From assembly GCA_023416175.1 (NCBI GenBank), contig JAEZIE010000049.1, positions 1-9,552 of the forward strand: 9,552 bases of DNA, in the 5' to 3' direction. The DNA comes from Bacillota bacterium. Lineage in GTDB: Bacteria; Bacillota; Clostridia; Christensenellales; CAG-138. The notes below the pieces were generated by a model. That model made no database searches. It was not told the origin of the DNA and was given only the letters and a program-made list of their open reading frames with translations. This document shows, piece by piece, positions 1-6,877 of this stretch (positions are counted from its first letter, which is position 1; every line of letters starts with the position of its first letter). The position numbers and the translations under genes are program-made.

Positions 1-605
1 TAAAGGAGTACGCGCGCATGGCGCGGGACTCCCAATATCCTGGGCTGTTCGCCGTTGTATCCGACCCTGTGGATCTTCTGTGTAGGTATGCTTACCTTGA
101 GAGTAACCGCAACGAAGAGGGGGAGACAGATCATCTCGGCCTGTTGGCCGAACAAATTCGCGGCTACGGTCTTGGCGTAATGAATGCGCGCGCGGCGTAT
201 TACGCAAAAAAAGAAACGCGCTTTTCTTCCTTTTTGCAGGAAGGCCGCGCGTACGGTCCGCATGGGCAGGGGCTTGTGATTGCCAACAGCATTGTAGACT
301 ATGACGAAACGTTGTCGACTGAACTGACAAAGAAGGCGGTAGAAGCCAATCTTGAGATGCGTGCGCTCGGCTTTAAGCCGTATATTGCCCCAGCTCTGTC
401 TTCGGGCGCGCTGTCCATACTGCTGACATTGCGCAGGGAGTGGCACTATAGTGCCGTCGCCTTGGGTGGCGCATACTTTGGCTGTAGAAACAGAGAAACC
501 CCGTTCGGGTTGGAAACGGAAGCCATGCCGCTTCCCCAAGCGCTATTTTCACGGCTTGAGCTTACATACGATAGACTAAAGCTGCAGGAAAAGGAACTGG
601 AGTAA
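1..605 (+). CDS. Lactate/malate dehydrogenase-like protein, C-terminal part (5' end outside window)
   Basis: The reading frame is open from the left edge; the first full codon is at base 3 and the stop is TAA at 603-605, so about 200 C-terminal residues are visible. It resembles the LDH/MDH superfamily. A V-S-D-P-V-D segment soon after the edge matches the conserved S-N-P-V-D of the Rossmann half. A later G-Y-G-L-G-V-M-N-A-R stretch aligns with the G-S-G-T-x-L-D-x-A-R start of the C-terminal domain. Y-G-P-H-G-Q-G sits where the catalytic His motif (G-E-H-G-D-S) normally lies. The His is kept but the following Asp-Ser is not, so substrate specificity, or even activity, may differ from true LDH. 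An ATG at 18 follows an AAGGAG at 3-8, but the Rossmann half must lie upstream, so I read that ATG as internal. The gene converges on the metallopeptidase gene with 2 bases between stop codons. The superfamily call is fairly secure; the substrate is unknown. Confidence 0.72.
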   Translation, partial: KEYARMARDSQYPGLFAVVSDPVDLLCRYAYLESNRNEEGETDHLGLLAEQIRGYGLGVMNARAAYYAKKETRFSSFLQEGRAYGPHGQGLVIANSIVDYDETLSTELTKKAVEANLEMRALGFKPYIAPALSSGALSILLTLRREWHYSAVALGGAYFGCRNRETPFGLETEAMPLPQALFSRLELTYDRLKLQEKELE

Positions 606-607
606 GA

Positions 608-1744
608 TTAGCCATTCCGTTTCTCAAAGTATGCGAGCAGCAGATCCACCATTTCGCCGTAGCTCTGTACGCCGCTTTCCTGCTGGTTGTATTTGAGATA
701 CCCGTCGTTTACCTTGGTCATCGTCTCTTCTATCGGCCCTTCAAATGCCGTCCAATAGTCGTCATAATCGGCAATGTCACGCTGTATCCCCTCGCTGTAT
801 GTCCCATACAGCTTTAAGTACGCGTCGCGGTCCACTTTATAGAGCTGGTTGCCGCTGTGTATGAGCGCAAGCATCACGCCGGAGTATTGTGTGGAAATGT
901 CGTCTGATGCCGTACATGCAAGATATGCGGCGAAATTTGCCTCGTCTTCCCGGGCAATTCCCAAACCGTGCGCGCTTTCGTGCGCGGCTGCGGAAGGAAT
1001 GAGCAGCACTGGCTGGTCGATGTTCACATTGGGCTCTGCCGTAAACGGGACATAAATTCCGGAAATCCCCGCCCAGCTTAAGCCTGTTGAGAACGTCACA
1101 GTTTTAGGCCGCGTCGCGTTCGCCCCGATCTGCGGCAGAATACGGTGAAGCGAACGGTATGCCTCCGGAATCTCATCAAAGCATCCTTGTATACCATTGG
1201 GCAGCTGAAATACGCCGCTCTTATCTTCCGGGACTTTTTCGCGAAGTGCGATGGCTTCACTGCTGAGTGCATAGCAGAGCCCCGTCAATTCTTCTATGGG
1301 CCGCTCATGAACGTCAAGCCCCAGCCGATCGCTCAATCCCGGGCGGAAATAATTGAACCCCCATAGAAAATAGAACCCATTGAAAGCAATGCATCCAATG
1401 ATGAGCAGCGTAATCAGAAAACGGGTAAAGCATAGCCAGCTGGTTCGCTTTAATACCGTGCGTATCAGCATGGTAAGCACAAGAACGGGTATGCCGACTA
1501 CAAGCGCATACAGCAGCCATTCCGCAACGGAAAATGGCACAATGCCGAATATATTGCGTAATATGGCATTGACTGCGGGATAAAGCCCTTGGCCGAATAT
1601 GCGTTCCGCCACCAGAGGATATCTGCTCACAAGGCGGGGCAGTACCACCGCCAGCGGAAAGAGCAGCAGCCAAAAGAGCCTCCGCAGTTCCCGTTTCCAT
1701 TTTTTTGCTATGATTAGACGAGCGTTGCCTGCTTTTTTCTCCAT
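608..1744 (-). CDS. DUF3810-type membrane-anchored zinc metallopeptidase
   Basis: This is a 378-residue protein counted from the ATG at 1744 (384 if the ATG at 1762 is used). Two to three hydrophobic segments lie in the first ~130 residues: one near residues 22-40, one near 75-97 and one near 108-130. A large, presumably extracytoplasmic domain follows. It contains H-E-S-A-H, an HExxH zinc site, near residues 255-259, followed by E-D-E-A-N-F, whose Glu is a likely third zinc ligand. This layout of N-terminal membrane segments, then HExxH plus E-x-E-A-N, is characteristic of the DUF3810 family, whose substrates are not known to me. Neither possible ATG has a Shine-Dalgarno sequence. I prefer 1744 because an extended -10 box (1751-1756, reverse) overlaps the codons between the two ATGs and would start transcription at or next to the 1744 ATG. 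It stands alone on the minus strand, divergent from the TIM-barrel gene. The family call is strong; the biological role is unknown. Confidence 0.86.
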   Translation of the reverse strand: MEKKAGNARLIIAKKWKRELRRLFWLLLFPLAVVLPRLVSRYPLVAERIFGQGLYPAVNAILRNIFGIVPFSVAEWLLYALVVGIPVLVLTMLIRTVLKRTSWLCFTRFLITLLIIGCIAFNGFYFLWGFNYFRPGLSDRLGLDVHERPIEELTGLCYALSSEAIALREKVPEDKSGVFQLPNGIQGCFDEIPEAYRSLHRILPQIGANATRPKTVTFSTGLSWAGISGIYVPFTAEPNVNIDQPVLLIPSAAAHESAHGLGIAREDEANFAAYLACTASDDISTQYSGVMLALIHSGNQLYKVDRDAYLKLYGTYSEGIQRDIADYDDYWTAFEGPIEETMTKVNDGYLKYNQQESGVQSYGEMVDLLLAYFEKRNG

Positions 1745-1750
1745 GCGCCC

Positions 1751-1760
1751 AGTATAGCAC
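1751..1760 (-). promoter_or_regulatory. Extended -10 promoter of the metallopeptidase gene, possibly leaderless
   Basis: Read on the minus strand, GTGCTATACT contains TG-n-TATACT, an extended -10 element. It is followed by six bases (GGGCGC) and then the ATG at 1744. Transcription would therefore begin at or within a base of the start codon. No good -35 is seen at 17 bp: TTGTCA lies only 14 bp upstream and TTGTTT 20 bp upstream. The TGn extension may compensate. Confidence 0.45.
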
Positions 1761-1786
1761 ATCAGGCCAATGACAAAAACAAGTTC

Positions 1787-1816
1787 TTTCCATACCGGCT
1801 ATTGGAGTGTTATACT
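1787..1816 (+). promoter_or_regulatory. Sigma-70-type promoter of the TIM-barrel gene
   Basis: TTTCCA (1787-1792, 4/6 to TTGACA) lies 18 bp from TATACT (1811-1816). The -10 is preceded by TGT, giving an extended -10. The expected start of transcription near 1823 leaves a leader of about 20 bases containing the GGGAGG ribosome binding site at 1830-1835. The box mirrors the minus-strand -10 at 1751-1756. Confidence 0.5.
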
Positions 1817-1843
1817 GGTAAACGATTACGGGAGGCGATCCAT

Positions 1844-2653
1844 TTGTTGGTAGGCATCTCCACGGCGAGCCTGTTTAACCGATATGAACTTGAGGATTCC
1901 CCGGCCCGGATGGCGGGAATGGGAGCATCCTTGTGTGAGATATTTTTAAATACCTTTTCGGAATACGAGGACGAATTTGTCAAGGCGCTTAAAGTTCGTA
2001 TTGACGAAAGCGGTCTAAACGTATATAGCATCCATCCCATGGGCACGCAGTTTGAGCCTCAGCTGTTTTCCATTTACCACCGGCAGCGCGAGGATGCAAA
2101 AAAGATTTTCGAGCAGGTGCTTCAGGCGGGAAAAACACTGAATGCTACGTGTTATGTCATGCACGGCCCGTCCGGACTAAACGGCGCGGTCAGAAACATG
2201 GACATTTCACGCATAGGCCCTATTGTGCAAGAGCTTTGTGAAATGGCGGCGACGTATTCATTGACGCTTGCGTGGGAAAATGTAAGTTGGTGCCTGTTCC
2301 ATACCCCCTCCTTCGGGCCAAGGCTGCTGGAGGCTACAAAGGCCGATGATTTGCGGTTTACGCTGGATATCAAACAGGCCGCGCGAAGCGGGTATGAACC
2401 TATAGACTACATCGAGGCCATTGGCGAGCGTATGGTCAACCTTCATATCTGTGATTATGTGAGAAATCAGGAGCGGGTCGTGCCTGTATTACCGGGCAAA
2501 GGGGAATGCGATTTATTTGCGCTCAAGCAGGCGCTAAATACAAAGAGGTATACCGGCCCTGCGTTCCTGGAGGTATACAGCGATATGTATTCCGACGAAG
2601 CGGAGCTGAAGTCCTGCTACGACTATGTGAAAACGTGCTTTACGCTCCCGTAA
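1844..2653 (+). CDS. Sugar phosphate isomerase/epimerase-like TIM-barrel protein (AP endonuclease 2 fold)
   Basis: This 269-residue soluble protein has the xylose isomerase-like TIM-barrel pattern (Pfam AP_endonuc_2). Probable metal or active-site residues at strand ends include Glu32 (C-E-I-F), His64 (S-I-H-P), His107 (V-M-H-G-P), Glu145 (A-W-E-N), Asp175 (T-L-D-I-K), His201 and Asp204 (L-H-I-C-D), and Glu243 (F-L-E-V-Y-S-D). This spread of His/Glu/Asp is typical of sugar epimerases and isomerases of the family, and also of endonuclease IV relatives, so the substrate cannot be told. I place the start at the TTG at 1844 (a second TTG follows at 1847), 8 bases after GGGAGG (1830-1835). The frame is open back to a TTG at 1802, but that lies upstream of the -10 box and has no ribosome binding site. 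pgi follows after 42 bases with no terminator, so the two may be co-transcribed, which fits a role in sugar metabolism. Confidence 0.88.
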   Translation: MLVGISTASLFNRYELEDSPARMAGMGASLCEIFLNTFSEYEDEFVKALKVRIDESGLNVYSIHPMGTQFEPQLFSIYHRQREDAKKIFEQVLQAGKTLNATCYVMHGPSGLNGAVRNMDISRIGPIVQELCEMAATYSLTLAWENVSWCLFHTPSFGPRLLEATKADDLRFTLDIKQAARSGYEPIDYIEAIGERMVNLHICDYVRNQERVVPVLPGKGECDLFALKQALNTKRYTGPAFLEVYSDMYSDEAELKSCYDYVKTCFTLP

Positions 2654-2695
2654 ACTGGGCGTTCGAATTTTTATATTGCGAAAGGATGATAACAA

Positions 2696-4123
2696 ATGAG
2701 CCGTTATTTAAACAACCATTGGCAGGAGCAAATGCGCATTCGGGTCGACTTTAACAATATGATGGAGGAAATGCTGGGGGAGAAGGGCATTTCATCCTCA
2801 GAAATCGATGCGCTAAGTGAAACGCTTAAGCAGGCCGCACAAGCCATGGAACAAAACCGCGGCTCCATGAAGTGGCGGGAGCTCCCCTACAATCAGGATG
2901 AAATCGTTGCTGATATTTTGGATACCGCGGCGGAACTCAACACCTGGTGCGAGGATTTTGTGGTGCTGGGTATCGGCGGGAGCGCGTTAGGCCCCCTTGC
3001 GGTGCAGCAGGCGCTCAACCATCTGAAATACAACGATCTCCCGCGTGAAAAGCGCGGCGGCCCGCGCCTTTTTGTAGAGGACAACGTGGACCCCGAGCGC
3101 ATGCAGGCGCTGCTCGACGTGATCGATTTAGACAAGACCGTATTCAACGTCGTCACAAAATCCGGCGGTACGAGCGAAACGATGTCCCAGCTTCTGATCG
3201 TGTCCGATCTCATTGAAAAGCGCCTTGGCAAGGACGCGCTCAAAAAGCATATCATCGCCACGACGGACGAGAATAAGGGCAACCTCATCAAGATCGCCAA
3301 ACAGCTTGGGCTCAAGACCTACTATGTGCCCGACGGCGTGGGCGGCCGTTTCAGCGAGCTTTGCCCGGTAGGCTTACTCGCCGCCGCCGTCTGCAACATC
3401 GATATCAAAGAGCTGCTTGCGGGCGCCAAGTATATGGATGCCCTCACCAAGGAGAAGGATATCTGGAAAAACCCCGCCTATATGCTTGCGACCCTGCAGT
3501 TTATTGCCATGCGGCGGGGCATGAACATTTCCGTCATCATGCCGTACGCCGATTCATTAAAGCTCATTGCGGACTGGTATGCGCAGCTTTGGGCGGAATC
3601 GCTGGGCAAGCAGTTTGACCGAGATGGCCGCGAGGTGCGCGAGGGCCAGACCCCCGTGAAAGCGTTGGGCGTTACGGACCAGCACAGCCAGGTGCAGCTT
3701 TATACGGAAGGTCCGTTCGATAAGGTGGTCACGTTCCTGGGCGTGGACCGTTACCGCATGGAGTACGGCATTCCCTGCGGGTATGAAGAAATACCCGACG
3801 TTTCGTTCCTGTGCGGGCATTCTTTGAACGAGCTAATATTGGCCGAGCAAAGCGCCACGGAATACGCGATACTGAAAAGCGGGCACATGAGCCACAGCAT
3901 CGTGCTGCCCGAGGCGAACGCGTTTACCGTAGGGCAGCTCTTATACCTGTTCGAGGTGCAGACCGCGTTTGCGGGCGAACTGCTCAATATCAACGCATTC
4001 GACCAACCCGGCGTGGAAGAAGGTAAAAACGCGACGTACGCGCTGCTGGGAAGGCCCGGCTTCGATGAAAAACGCGCGGAGCTTGCGTCTATCCCCGAGC
4101 CGAAAAAGCGCTATATCATCTGA
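2696..4123 (+). CDS. pgi: Glucose-6-phosphate isomerase
   Basis: This cytoplasmic glycolytic enzyme interconverts glucose 6-phosphate and fructose 6-phosphate. At 475 residues it fits the shorter bacterial PGI type. It contains V-L-G-I-G-G-S-A-L-G-P (residues 90-100) and the phosphate-binding K-S-G-G-T (155-159). The family signature region is G-V-G-G-R-F-S (214-220), and the catalytic Glu301 lies in L-W-A-E-S-L-G-K. T-D-Q-H-S-Q (327-332) matches the conserved T-D-x-H-S block, and Lys444 (E-E-G-K-N) is the probable ring-opening lysine of the C-terminal motif. All key blocks are present in order, so it should be active. The ATG follows AAAGGATG (2681-2688) with 7 bases of spacing. It lies 42 bases after the isomerase/epimerase-like gene and is closed by an intrinsic terminator at 4144-4183. 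Its codons favour C/G third bases somewhat more than its neighbours by eye, consistent with high expression. Confidence 0.97.
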   Translation: MSRYLNNHWQEQMRIRVDFNNMMEEMLGEKGISSSEIDALSETLKQAAQAMEQNRGSMKWRELPYNQDEIVADILDTAAELNTWCEDFVVLGIGGSALGPLAVQQALNHLKYNDLPREKRGGPRLFVEDNVDPERMQALLDVIDLDKTVFNVVTKSGGTSETMSQLLIVSDLIEKRLGKDALKKHIIATTDENKGNLIKIAKQLGLKTYYVPDGVGGRFSELCPVGLLAAAVCNIDIKELLAGAKYMDALTKEKDIWKNPAYMLATLQFIAMRRGMNISVIMPYADSLKLIADWYAQLWAESLGKQFDRDGREVREGQTPVKALGVTDQHSQVQLYTEGPFDKVVTFLGVDRYRMEYGIPCGYEEIPDVSFLCGHSLNELILAEQSATEYAILKSGHMSHSIVLPEANAFTVGQLLYLFEVQTAFAGELLNINAFDQPGVEEGKNATYALLGRPGFDEKRAELASIPEPKKRYII

Positions 4124-4143
4124 TCATAGAATTACAATCTTGT

Positions 4144-4183
4144 GCCGCCGTTTGGAAATACTCCCAATCGGCGGCCTTTTTTT
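4144..4183 (+). terminator. Intrinsic terminator after pgi
   Basis: Arms GCCGCCGTTTGG (4144-4155) and CCAATCGGCGGC (4164-4175) pair at 11 of 12 positions around an 8-base loop. A C and seven T residues follow (4177-4183). It begins 20 bases after the pgi stop and separates pgi from the lipoprotein-rodA unit. Confidence 0.93.
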
Positions 4184-4213
4184 GGCCAAGCTGTGAATTT
4201 CACAGGGCCGCGG

Positions 4214-4242
4214 ATGACATCGCGTGCGCTTTGATGTAAAAT
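4214..4242 (+). promoter_or_regulatory. Sigma-70-type promoter for the lipoprotein-rodA unit
   Basis: ATGACA (4214-4219, 5/6 to TTGACA) is spaced 17 bp from TAAAAT (4237-4242, 5/6 to TATAAT). Its position just after the pgi terminator and about 60 bases ahead of the lipoprotein start is right for an independent transcription unit. The leader includes a small hairpin, CGGGC (4264-4268) with GCCCG (4278-4282), a few bases ahead of the AGGAGG ribosome binding site at 4289-4294. Confidence 0.65.
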
Positions 4243-4301
4243 AAGGCATGGTATTTCGATAAGCGGGCGAAAGAATTGCCCGTCAATCAGGAGGAAACGC
4301 A

Positions 4302-5525
4302 ATGGGTGCATTTTGCCGTAGCTTATCCCGTATGGCGGCTTCTTTGTTCTGCGTTGTGTTTTTGTTGGGCTGCACAGCACCCGCCGCCGTTGAGGAAACG
4401 CCCGCGCCGACCCAAAGCGAGGCAGGGGAAGCAGCCGCTCAACTATTGAATGTCTCCAATACGCTCATCGGCTTTATCGTACCGGATTCCGGTGAGCTTT
4501 CAGTTTATTCTGCCAAGCACGGTTTTTTACGTACGGCGGAAAACCTTGGGTACCCCGCCAAGCTCTACATTTCCGATATGGGGCGGGAATCCGTTCAGGC
4601 TGTGGAACAGGCGGCGGCTGACGGCTGCAAGGGGCTTTTGATATGGAACCCGAATAATGCCAACGCAGATGCGCTCAAAAAGGCGGCTGAACTTAATTTG
4701 TATGCCGTGGTGCCTTACCACAGCGCGCAGGGGGAGGGCGTATCCTCTAACGTCGTCGCGGATGTACTGGGATATACCGAAGAGGTCGCGCTTAGCGTTG
4801 CCGAGCGCATGGTGGAACGCGATTGTAAAGCCGGAAAAATCCTGGTGTACGGTAAAAACCCCTCTAATGCATCTGATGGTTTCAAGCAGGCCATCGCCAC
4901 GTATTATCCCCAGTATAACGTCGCCTCCTTTGCCCGAACCGCGCAGGACGAGCAGGCAGCTATTGATGAATTGGCAACCCACATCCTCTGGAACAGGGAT
5001 ATCAAAGGGCTGTTCTGTACGGATGTCGACGGCGCTTCCATCGCCAGGCGCGCCACAGAGCAGGCAGCCAGCACCTTCAAGCGGGATGGTGCGCCGGAAA
5101 ACGCGGGAAAGGAAACGGATGGCAAAAAATCCCCCACGCCTTCGCCGCAGGCGACACCTACTCCAAACGTCGCCTCCGCTTCAGGCTTAGGGCCTTCCGC
5201 TACGCCAGTCCCCGCGGGGCTTATTAAATCCATCACGATTTCCATTGCAGGGTATGGCATCAGCGATGAAAATATTGCGTTGATGCAGGAAAATGATATT
5301 TACGCGTTTGTGCTCGAACCGTATTATGAGGCCAGCGCGCAGTCCGTTATGCTCATTGACCGTCTGCTGTCCGGGCAAAGCGTCCCGGCTTCGGTCAAGC
5401 TGAATATGCCAATCGTGCGAATGGCGTCTTTGGATAAATATCGTCTTCTTTACGATCAGGTGCAGGAGTGGTTCGGGCTGAATACGCCTGCCCCTGCAAC
5501 CCCGTCTCCATCCCCGTCCGTTTAG
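4302..5525 (+). CDS. Sugar-type periplasmic substrate-binding lipoprotein, orphan
   Basis: This 407-residue protein starts with a lipoprotein signal peptide: Arg6/Arg10, a hydrophobic core over 11-22, and lipobox L-L-G-C with the acylated Cys at 24. A short Pro/Ala/Glu-rich spacer follows. The rest looks like a type I periplasmic binding fold (Peripla_BP_4/RbsB class): lobe 1 starts at L-I-G-F-I-V-P (residues 55-61), G-L-L-I-W-N-P (111-117) is the typical 'allow some copies' strand, and lobe 2 includes K-I-L-V-Y-G (179-184) and G-L-F-C-T-D (236-241). A low-complexity Pro/Thr/Ser segment (roughly 261-304) interrupts lobe 2, and the protein ends in a second Pro/Thr/Ser-rich tail (395-407). The ATG follows AGGAGG with 7 bases of spacing. 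No ABC ATPase or permease is near. rodA follows after 19 bases, so the ligand-binding domain may act as a surface sensor or partner rather than a transporter subunit; that is inference. Confidence 0.88.
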   Translation: MGAFCRSLSRMAASLFCVVFLLGCTAPAAVEETPAPTQSEAGEAAAQLLNVSNTLIGFIVPDSGELSVYSAKHGFLRTAENLGYPAKLYISDMGRESVQAVEQAAADGCKGLLIWNPNNANADALKKAAELNLYAVVPYHSAQGEGVSSNVVADVLGYTEEVALSVAERMVERDCKAGKILVYGKNPSNASDGFKQAIATYYPQYNVASFARTAQDEQAAIDELATHILWNRDIKGLFCTDVDGASIARRATEQAASTFKRDGAPENAGKETDGKKSPTPSPQATPTPNVASASGLGPSATPVPAGLIKSITISIAGYGISDENIALMQENDIYAFVLEPYYEASAQSVMLIDRLLSGQSVPASVKLNMPIVRMASLDKYRLLYDQVQEWFGLNTPAPATPSPSPSV

Positions 5526-5544
5526 ACGAAAGGGTAAGTTTTAA

Positions 5545-6711
5545 GTGCAGAGCGAGCGAAAAACAAGACAAAAATCGCAAAGCGTGGATTGGATCACCCT
5601 GCTCCTTGTATTGGGGCTGGTGATATTTGGGCTTATCACCATTGCAAATGTGATGGCGGAGCCTTTTACAGGCGCGGAAAGCGGCGTTTCCGATATCATG
5701 AAAAATCTGAATTTGGAGTATGTCCAAAAGCAGATTGTGAATTTTCTGGTGGGCTTGGCCGGGTTGTTCATTATGCTCGCTATCGATTATTCGCTGTTCC
5801 GCCATGCTATCAAATACATCTACATCGGCAATGTGTTGCTGCTTGTGCTGCTCCTTATCATTTCGGAAGATTCGCGCGGCGTTATGGGTTGGTTTAATCT
5901 CGGAACGCGTGCATTTCAGCCTTCCGAACTCTGTAAAGTGACTCTTATACTTACGCTTTCCAACCTTGCTTCGGAAATCGTGGAGCGGGAAGGCGGCGTC
6001 AAGACATTCAAGGATCTTGGCATTCTCACGTTGTATTTTGCCATTCCATTCGCGCTGGTCGTTATCCAACCAGATATGGGCACGGCCGTTGTTCTGTTGG
6101 CAATCTATGTATGCATTCTCTTTATTTCCAAGTTAAACTGGAAATTTATTGTAAGCGCAATTGTTGGCGCTGCTGCGCTGCTACCCCTCACGTATTTTTA
6201 TATCCTGGATAAAGACCAGAAAATGCGTATTGATATCTTTCTGGATCCTTCGATCGATACGTCAGGAACGGGCGCTGCCATGCACGTTATACGCAGCAAG
6301 CAGGCAATTGGTTCAGGGCAGATGTACGGAAAAGGCTATTTCGCGGACGGAACGCTTGCGCAGCTCAAATATGTGCCCGAGCGCCATACAGATTTTATAT
6401 TCTCCGGCGTTGTGGAAGGTCTTGGTTTTGTCGGCGGCACCATTTTGATCGTGGCCTATTTTCTGTTGATTTTCCGCTGGCTATGGGTAGGACTCCATGC
6501 CAAGGACCATTTGGGGACCTGTATTGCCATCGGCGGCATGGGCATGTTGTTGGCGCACGTGTTTGAAAACATCGGCATGACGATAGGCCTGATGCCCGTT
6601 ACCGGTATTCCGCTGCCGTTTGTCAGCTACGGGGGCTCTAATCTGCTCGCGAATATGATGTGCGTCGGCCTTGTGCTCAATGTCTGGATGCGCCGTCAAA
6701 TAAGGCGTTAA
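5545..6711 (+). CDS. rodA: RodA-type SEDS peptidoglycan glycosyltransferase
   Basis: This polytopic membrane protein polymerises lipid II into glycan strands during cell elongation, working with a class B penicillin-binding protein. At 388 residues it has about ten hydrophobic segments. The SEDS landmarks are in order: F-Q-P-S-E (124-128), Q-P-D-M-G-T (175-180), the extracellular-loop motif E-R-H-T-D-F-I-F-S (279-287) with the likely catalytic Asp283, and the C-terminal signature from N342 through P-V-T-G-I-P-L-P-F-V-S-Y-G-G-S (351-365). These favour RodA over FtsW or SpoVE, though SEDS paralogues are hard to separate by eye. The start is GTG at 5545, 10 bases after AAAGGG (5529-5534). It lies 19 bases after the lipoprotein stop with no terminator between, so it is probably co-transcribed with that gene. 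No T-rich terminator follows its stop. Confidence 0.94.
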   Translation: MQSERKTRQKSQSVDWITLLLVLGLVIFGLITIANVMAEPFTGAESGVSDIMKNLNLEYVQKQIVNFLVGLAGLFIMLAIDYSLFRHAIKYIYIGNVLLLVLLLIISEDSRGVMGWFNLGTRAFQPSELCKVTLILTLSNLASEIVEREGGVKTFKDLGILTLYFAIPFALVVIQPDMGTAVVLLAIYVCILFISKLNWKFIVSAIVGAAALLPLTYFYILDKDQKMRIDIFLDPSIDTSGTGAAMHVIRSKQAIGSGQMYGKGYFADGTLAQLKYVPERHTDFIFSGVVEGLGFVGGTILIVAYFLLIFRWLWVGLHAKDHLGTCIAIGGMGMLLAHVFENIGMTIGLMPVTGIPLPFVSYGGSNLLANMMCVGLVLNVWMRRQIRR

Positions 6712-6877
6712 GAGCAACTTACTCAAATCTACCCGGCATCTATGTGGATCCTACGCCGGCCCGTTTTATCTCATCCGTTTCGCGTAGCGCTGCTACGCGG
6801 CGCTTCTTCGGCTTAGCGGGACGGCATAATCTCTCGCATATCCACCGGCTATCCTTTCGTCAGCTGCTCTAATTCGC
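6712..6877. other. Non-coding stretch with a strong hairpin and a longer imperfect dyad
   Basis: Between rodA and the LytM-like gene lie 236 bases without a credible gene. At 6781-6799, CGCGTAGC and GCTACGCG form a perfect 8-bp stem around a 3-base loop. This sits inside a longer dyad: TACGCCGGCCCG (6752-6763) can pair with CGGGACGGCATA (6817-6828) at 10 of 12 positions. No T-run follows on either strand, so it is not a standard intrinsic terminator. It could be a structured RNA element, a decayed repeat, or a factor-dependent end of the rodA transcript. Nothing recognised as a known riboswitch or ncRNA. Confidence 0.4.

Noticed and set aside
18..605. ATG at 18 after AAGGAG as the true start of the dehydrogenase-like gene
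   Set aside because: The frame stays open to the left edge and the visible part begins in the middle of the Rossmann domain, so the nucleotide-binding half must be upstream.
1802..1843. TTG at 1802 as the start of the isomerase/epimerase-like gene
   Set aside because: It lies upstream of the -10 box at 1811-1816 and lacks a ribosome binding site, while the TTG at 1844 has GGGAGG at good spacing and begins directly with the first barrel strand.
2639..2654. TTTACG/CGTAAA hairpin over the stop codon of the isomerase/epimerase-like gene as a terminator
   Set aside because: The stem is short and AT-rich at its base and no T-run follows immediately; pgi downstream may well be on the same transcript.
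4264..4282. Hairpin in the leader of the lipoprotein gene as a riboswitch
   Set aside because: It is only a 5-bp stem with a 9-base loop, far too small for a known riboswitch class; at most it affects RNA stability.
5395..6069. A 224-codon frame on the minus strand across the lipoprotein end and the rodA start
   Set aside because: It is wholly antisense to two well-supported genes and its His/Gln/Lys-rich product resembles no family; it reflects the codon bias of the plus-strand genes.
6660..6872. A 70-codon plus-strand frame from the end of rodA into the intergenic region
   Set aside because: It starts inside rodA in another frame, has no ribosome binding site, crosses the hairpin region and shows no recognisable domain.
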